Source of the DNA: JABDMH01 sp965223165
Lineage (GTDB): Bacteria; Bacteroidota; Bacteroidia; Chitinophagales; Saprospiraceae
Reading direction: 5' to 3'
Length of the DNA stretch: 34,459 nt
NCBI GenBank assembly: GCA_965223165.1
Contig: CBDCVQ010000010.1
Span: forward strand, 1 to 34,459
This document shows positions 33,194 to 34,459 of the stretch, in pieces. The notes under the pieces were generated by a model. The model was not told where the DNA came from, made no database searches, and was given only the letters and a program-made list of their open reading frames with translations. Made by a program: the position numbers and the translations under genes. How positions within the stretch are numbered: position 1 is the stretch's first letter; each line of letters starts with the position of its first letter.

Positions 33194-33892
33194 CAAATGG
33201 ATGACCGACATAGCCTGCCGAAAGGCATCTTTTTTGCGGCGCGAAAGGGGAAGTTGAGATTTGTCCGCCATGACAATAATATCTCCCGCGTCCTTCTTCC
33301 AGTGATCAACGGATTCGAGGTTGATGATGTGGGACTTGTGCGGTCGAAAAAATCCATATGGCGCCAGAAGGGGTTCAAAATCACCCAGGGTTTTGGAGAA
33401 TGTCAAGGGTGATCGATTGGCAAAATGAAAGGTAGTGTAGTTTTTGAAGCTCTCCAGTCGAATAATGTCTGACACGAGCACAAAGTAGATCCCGTCGGAA
33501 TTGGTGAGCGCTAATTTTTTTCCCGGTTGTTCAGGCGCGAAGGCGGCCTCGGCTCTGCGCACTGCTTCGATGAGATCATCGGGATCAAAGGGCTTGAGCA
33601 GATAGTCCAGGGCGTGGTAGCGAAAGGCTTTGATGGCAAAGCGGTCGTAGGCGGTGACAAAGATGACTTTGGGAGTGGCGGTGGTCAGTCGGTTCAGAAG
33701 ATCAAAGGCTGTACCGTCGGGCAGTTGAATATCCAGCAACGCGAGGGCTGGTTTTTTCTCTTCAATGCACGTTACACCGGCCTCGACGGAGTCGGCCTCA
33801 CCGATCACGTCTATGGAGGGACAGAATTTCTCCAAGAGGAGTTTGAGGTTGGTTCGAGCGTCCTGCTCATCTTCCACTAGTACTGCTTGCAT
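33188..33892 (-). CDS. LytTR-type response regulator
   Basis: A 234-residue two-component regulator. Residues 1-120 form the receiver domain: the acidic pocket VEDEQDA near 6-12, the phospho-acceptor D54 in LALLDIQLPDG, T80 in FVTAYD and K100 in LLKPFDPDD. Residues about 130-234 form the LytTR DNA-binding domain: FVLVSDIIRLESFKNYTTFHF, FEPLLAPYGFFRPHKSHIINL and ESVDHWKKDAGDIIVM. On phosphorylation by its kinase it should bind direct-repeat sites upstream of target genes. Its start overlaps the 3' end of the kinase gene by 26 bases, so the pair is co-translated. The stop codon falls in a repeat array. Confidence 0.92.
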   Translation of the reverse strand: MQAVLVEDEQDARTNLKLLLEKFCPSIDVIGEADSVEAGVTCIEEKKPALALLDIQLPDGTAFDLLNRLTTATPKVIFVTAYDRFAIKAFRYHALDYLLKPFDPDDLIEAVRRAEAAFAPEQPGKKLALTNSDGIYFVLVSDIIRLESFKNYTTFHFANRSPLTFSKTLGDFEPLLAPYGFFRPHKSHIINLESVDHWKKDAGDIIVMADKSQLPLSRRKKDAFRQAMSVIHLQ

Positions 33893-34459
33893 AGCTGTAT
33901 TTGTTTTTCTTTTGGGTGTCTTGGAGCTTCATGAGGATCGTTACTCGCGTGCCTACCGTTTGTCCGTCTCCGTCTTGTAGCGTCTCGATCGAGATCCAAT
34001 CGTTGGACTGTTCGTTGGCCAAGTTTAGGCGTTCTCTACTCAGCGAGATACCGACGGATTTGTGGGCCAATCGATCGCTTCTTCCCCCTTTCGCCGGACC
34101 TCGTCCATTGTCGCTGATCTGGACTTGCAAAAAGTCCTCTCGCTTGGTATAGTGGATCTGGATGCGCCCCTGGTCCTTTGACTGGGAAATGCCGTGTACT
34201 ACGGCATTCTCCACAAAAGGCAAGATCAGCAGGGGCGTGACTTGGATAGCTTTGGGATCAATCTGCTCGTCCACGTGGATGGAAAAATCAAAACGGGGCG
34301 AAAATCGCATTTTTTCGAGGGACAAATAATGACGGATGAATGCAATCTCTTCCGCCAGGGGAATGGCCTGCTCGATGGAGGCGTCCAGGCACTTGCGGAT
34401 CAATTTGGAAAAATGGGAGATATAGCGATTGGCATCTTTTTCACGCTTCTGATTGACAA
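33867..34459 (-). CDS. LytS-like sensor histidine kinase, C-terminal part (cut by window edge)
   Basis: The reverse strand is open from the window edge to 33867, about 197 residues. The first visible residues, NQKREKDANRYISHFSKLIRKCLDAS, belong to the His_kinase (LytS/YehU) family just after the phospho-accepting histidine, which lies beyond the edge. The ATPase part follows: PLAEEIAFIRHYLSLEKMRF, TPLLILPFVENAVVHGIS (N box) and ISDNGRGPAKG (G1 box). GISLSRERLNLAN gives a second glycine box, with GTRVTILMKLQD near the end. An internal TTG at 34401-34403 is not taken as the start because the frame runs on with family-like sequence. It is the natural partner of the LytTR regulator. Any sensor domain is outside the window. 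Confidence 0.88.
   Translation of the reverse strand, partial: VNQKREKDANRYISHFSKLIRKCLDASIEQAIPLAEEIAFIRHYLSLEKMRFSPRFDFSIHVDEQIDPKAIQVTPLLILPFVENAVVHGISQSKDQGRIQIHYTKREDFLQVQISDNGRGPAKGGRSDRLAHKSVGISLSRERLNLANEQSNDWISIETLQDGDGQTVGTRVTILMKLQDTQKKNKYSYASSTSGR

Overview
The window looks like a chromosome segment of a member of the Bacteroidota (GC about half), probably a free-living polysaccharide degrader of the Cytophagia/Saprospiria kind. The rank below phylum is inference. The signs are a TonB-dependent receptor with an N-terminal carboxypeptidase-regulatory-like domain, a protein ending in a type IX secretion (T9SS) sorting domain, a LytS/LytTR two-component pair, an ECF sigma factor followed by a membrane HEAT-repeat protein, many lipoproteins, weak Shine-Dalgarno signals, and a few TAnnTTTG-type -7 boxes. 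No rRNA, tRNA, CRISPR array, phage or complete insertion sequence was seen.

Layout. 1-189 (-) is the start of an Nramp-like metal transporter cut by the window edge. 652-6380 (-) holds a large haem-bearing lipoprotein dehydrogenase followed by an exported GH20-like hexosaminidase. Divergent from these is an exported ChbG/YdjC-like deacetylase (6553-7413, +). A secreted right-handed beta-helix protein (7450-9498, -) is divergent from a TonB-dependent receptor (TTG start) and a T9SS-secreted beta-helix protein (9584-14158, +). Between this pair and the next convergent gene lies a 753-bp array of nineteen 39-bp hairpin units (14294-15046). 15099-18525 (-) is a two-gene operon of a PQQ-type dehydrogenase with an embedded cytochrome c domain and an exported enolase-superfamily enzyme. 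An AT-rich stretch with an orphan lipoprotein follows, then a truncated second copy of the PQQ dehydrogenase (20000-20443, -), an HtrA/Deg protease and a TPR lipoprotein. A 300-bp simple repeat (24593-24893) runs into the start of a second haem-bearing dehydrogenase, which is followed at once by an exported sugar isomerase/epimerase-like protein. 28760-31732 (+) is a sigma factor / HEAT putative anti-sigma / two DUF4097-like paralogues cluster. A 126-bp direct repeat, an SDR dehydrogenase, another simple repeat and a LytTR regulator with its histidine kinase (cut by the right edge) complete the window.

How it fits together (inference). Much of the window concerns extracellular and periplasmic carbohydrate handling: depolymerisation or de-N-acetylation (GH20, ChbG-like, two beta-helix proteins), outer-membrane uptake (TonB-dependent receptor), and periplasmic oxidation coupled to c-type haem (two PVC-type dehydrogenases and one PQQ-type enzyme). 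In three places a haem-bearing oxidoreductase gene is followed directly by an exported sugar-enzyme gene. Envelope stress and surface functions (HtrA, sigma/HEAT/DUF4097, LytTR pair) occupy the right half. The non-coding DNA is unusually rich in repeats: four arrays of three kinds, mostly at gene 3' ends.
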